DNA of 64,000 bases from Pseudoalteromonas aliena SW19 (GTDB taxonomy: Bacteria; Pseudomonadota; Gammaproteobacteria; Enterobacterales; Alteromonadaceae): the NCBI RefSeq assembly GCF_014905615.1, contig NZ_AQGU01000027.1, positions 124,001 through 188,000 on the forward strand. Reading direction: 5' to 3'. The notes below the pieces were generated by a model, which worked only from the letters and a program-made list of their open reading frames with translations, was not told where the DNA came from and did not search any database. How positions within the stretch are numbered: the stretch's first letter is position 1; every line of letters begins with the position of its first letter. This document shows, piece after piece, positions 62,432 to 64,000 of the stretch. Made by a program: the position numbers and the translations under genes.

Positions 62432-63442
62432 TTAAACTAACCTGTATTTTTGCAATTTGCTGTTTGGCTTATCAGGTATTGTCATTTCAATTAGCGCGGC
62501 ATCTATAGCTGGTTTTAGGTAGCGTTCTCTAAAATGCTTTCTGTCTTTTAAATTTAGTTTTACTTGTAATTGCTTTCGATTTAAAGAATCACTCGCTTGG
62601 GATAGTACGTTTATTAAGGCTTTAACTTGTGGGGTTTGTTGGGGCTTTACTGTTGTGGGGTTTTGTTGGGGGGTTGGTTTTTTGTCTGATAATGAATCAT
62701 CAAATGTTAAAACTGCACATAAAACGTTTTCTAGTATGTATTCTATAAAGGCGCAAGAGTCACCTGTTTCGGTACTGTTACTTATTGCTGTGTGGTATTG
62801 CTCTTCACTTGTCGCGACGATGCCCTCTATTGGCATTAGAGCAAATAATGGGTTCCATTGCTTTAGCATTTGAGTTTGCCAAATACACCCAATCCGGCTA
62901 TTACCATCAACAAAGGGATGTATAAATTTAAGCTCATAGTGAAACACCGAACTTTTTATAAGAGGATGTTGTTTTGAGCTAGCAAGCCAACTAAACAGCT
63001 CTTCCATCATTTGTGGTATATGCAGAGCTTGTGGAGCCATTTGCAATCTTTTGCCTTTATCGACATTGCTGGTTCGATAATGACCCGCATTACTTCCTCG
63101 CGATAGCATGAGGGTTTTATGCGCACTTAAAAAGTCATTGCAAAGGTTTGTATCCCAATTATCTAATTGATTATAGGTGTTAGCTATGTCGTTTTTTTCT
63201 TGGGCGATTTCAGCGACTAAGGAGTCGTCATCACGATGTGGCGTATTTATATGCGGGCGGGTTAAATCACTGCCTTCAATAGCAAGAGTGTTTTGAATCT
63301 GATTTTTGACAATGTTTTCGCGGTCTTGATGTATGTCGTTTTTATTATAAAAAAAAGACAACTTACCAAGGGCTTCGGCAATATCAGAAATATAATGAAT
63401 AATTTTTGCTGTAATCGTAAAGGGAGGTTGAAAATGACTCAT
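62432..63442 (-). CDS. Fic-family AMPylation-type protein with variant active site
   Basis: 336 residues. N-terminal Fic_N-like region, with the class II inhibitory motif (S/T)xxxE(G/N) as TLAIEG (Thr52-Gly57). The Fic core motif is HPFVDGNSRIGC (residues 175-186), against the consensus HxFx(D/E)GNGRxxR: the catalytic His and the Asn-Arg are present, but Gly is Ser and the last Arg is Cys. Since the last Arg contacts the nucleotide gamma-phosphate, AMP transfer may be weaker or the product different. The C-terminal 90 residues are a winged-helix domain (LNRKQLQVKLNLKDRKHFRERY), typical of long Fic proteins. No toxin-antitoxin partner is adjacent, in line with self-inhibition. Function: transfer of AMP to a hydroxyl of a target protein is expected, target unknown. 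Confidence 0.82.
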   Translation of the reverse strand: MSHFQPPFTITAKIIHYISDIAEALGKLSFFYNKNDIHQDRENIVKNQIQNTLAIEGSDLTRPHINTPHRDDDSLVAEIAQEKNDIANTYNQLDNWDTNLCNDFLSAHKTLMLSRGSNAGHYRTSNVDKGKRLQMAPQALHIPQMMEELFSWLASSKQHPLIKSSVFHYELKFIHPFVDGNSRIGCIWQTQMLKQWNPLFALMPIEGIVATSEEQYHTAISNSTETGDSCAFIEYILENVLCAVLTFDDSLSDKKPTPQQNPTTVKPQQTPQVKALINVLSQASDSLNRKQLQVKLNLKDRKHFRERYLKPAIDAALIEMTIPDKPNSKLQKYRLV

Positions 63443-63590
63443 GAAATAATAAATTTTAAGCTTAAATTCTATCTATAAGATACGCTAATCAAACTTAAAA
63501 GTCAGCGCTATTGGTATAATTTAAAATTATTAATAAAGAGTAAAGCCTTACATCTATCCTATGTTTTTATTAAGTATTTGTAAAGTAAAC

Positions 63591-63612
63591 AGCCCTCTTT
63601 ACAAAGAGGGCT
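63591..63612. terminator. hairpin downstream of the S9 peptidase gene
   Basis: AGCCCTCTTT (63591-63600) and AAAGAGGGCT (63603-63612) with a two-base loop. On the minus strand it is followed by GTTTACTTT, so it probably ends the transcript of the S9 gene. Confidence 0.7.
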
Positions 63613-63699
63613 TAAAATGGCGTGTTTTTATGATTGTTAATAACAATACAAGATTACTTTAAAACCAAACACACGATTGCTAACAATAAGTAACAGCAT

Positions 63700-64000
63700 T
63701 TATTCTTCAATAAATGCTTCTCCTTCAGTTATCCATTTGGCGGCAGGCTTGCCTTTTAAATGATGATCAAAGTACTGCATCATACGCACTGAAAAGTCGA
63801 CCTGATTAGGGAATTTTTTCAAGTGGTGCGGTTCACCTTCATATTGTAAAAAGGTGGCGTCTTTGCCTGCGCGGCGTAGTGCTAAATAATACTGTACGCC
63901 TTCGTGCCATGGAACAGCATCATCTTTATCACCAAACATAATTAAGATGGGAGTGTTTACCTTATCTGCAAAAAACACCGGTGAGTTTTCAATGTAAAGC
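63700..64000 (-). CDS. C-terminal part of an S9 (prolyl oligopeptidase) family peptidase, cut by the right edge
   Basis: The frame is open to the right end of the window, so only the last 100 residues are seen; the GTG at 63978 is not the true start. The visible part is the end of an alpha/beta-hydrolase domain: FADKVNTPILIMFGDKDDAVPW with the catalytic Asp (GDKDDAV), YYLALRRAGKDATFLQYEGE, and the catalytic His in EPHHLKKFPNQVDFSVRMMQ. The C-terminus WITEGEAFIEE is polar. Such S9 peptidases of Alteromonadales are usually secreted, with a beta-propeller in front. Its Ser nucleophile and N-terminus lie outside the window. Confidence 0.85.
   Translation of the reverse strand, partial: LYIENSPVFFADKVNTPILIMFGDKDDAVPWHEGVQYYLALRRAGKDATFLQYEGEPHHLKKFPNQVDFSVRMMQYFDHHLKGKPAAKWITEGEAFIEE

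Overview
The window looks like chromosomal DNA of a marine gammaproteobacterium of the order Alteromonadales, most likely Pseudoalteromonas. The basis is the low GC content, an isc operon in the gammaproteobacterial order, close similarity of Ugd, TrmJ and RsmJ to E. coli homologues, a T2SS/exopolysaccharide locus and secreted subtilase with PPC domain typical of the genus. This is an inference from recalled families, not from a database search.

Layout. (1) 1-8.06 kb, housekeeping: the end of an unidentified gene, rsmJ, trmJ, then iscR-iscS-iscU-iscA-hscB-hscA-fdx, preceded by three IscR-type operator/promoter repeats. (2) 8.07-12.8 kb: a tandem array of long imperfect hairpins, a succinate-semialdehyde dehydrogenase, a repeat-rich 1-kb intergenic stretch with an orphan terminator and tRNA-His(GTG), mscS and a DUF481 outer-membrane protein. 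(3) 12.87-45.8 kb: one large cell-surface locus. It starts with a six-SLBB outer-membrane polysaccharide exporter and wecA, continues with an eleven-gene type II secretion-like operon (pseudopilins, GspE/F/K/L/M/C-like proteins, secretin), then a very abundant-looking secreted protein with a structured leader (candidate S-layer protein), then sugar genes: aminotransferase, acetyltransferase, WecF-like transferase, Wzx flippase, two asparagine-synthetase homologues lacking the glutaminase cysteine, rmlB, rmlA, Wzz, Wzy/EpsG, GT2, GT4, WecG-like transferase, ugd and galU. Together they predict a WecA-initiated, Wzx/Wzy-assembled polysaccharide containing an acetylated 4-amino-4,6-dideoxyhexose and a (perhaps amidated) uronic acid, which may anchor the S-layer secreted by the neighbouring T2SS.

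(4) 46-53 kb: a chemoreceptor, a Prx5 peroxiredoxin, a secreted subtilase, a YhiN-type flavoprotein and a stand-alone EAL phosphodiesterase. (5) 53-64 kb, accessory region almost entirely on the minus strand: a three-domain glycosyltransferase, two paralogous unknown proteins with a small third protein between them, a HExxHGLGF metalloprotease-like protein, a signal-less GH18 chitinase-like protein, a Cys-His protein resembling CheD/CNF1 deamidases, and a protein carrying ExxR...W residues like those of ribosome-inactivating proteins. A degenerate response regulator with AraC output, split by one extra A in an A8 tract, follows, then a Fic protein with a variant active-site motif and the end of an S9 peptidase.

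The most novel part is region 5: several enzymes with plausible anti-eukaryotic activity, none with a signal peptide, share intergenic hairpin elements and sit next to a possibly switchable regulator. The second is the coupling of a dedicated T2SS, an S-layer-like protein and polysaccharide genes in region 3.
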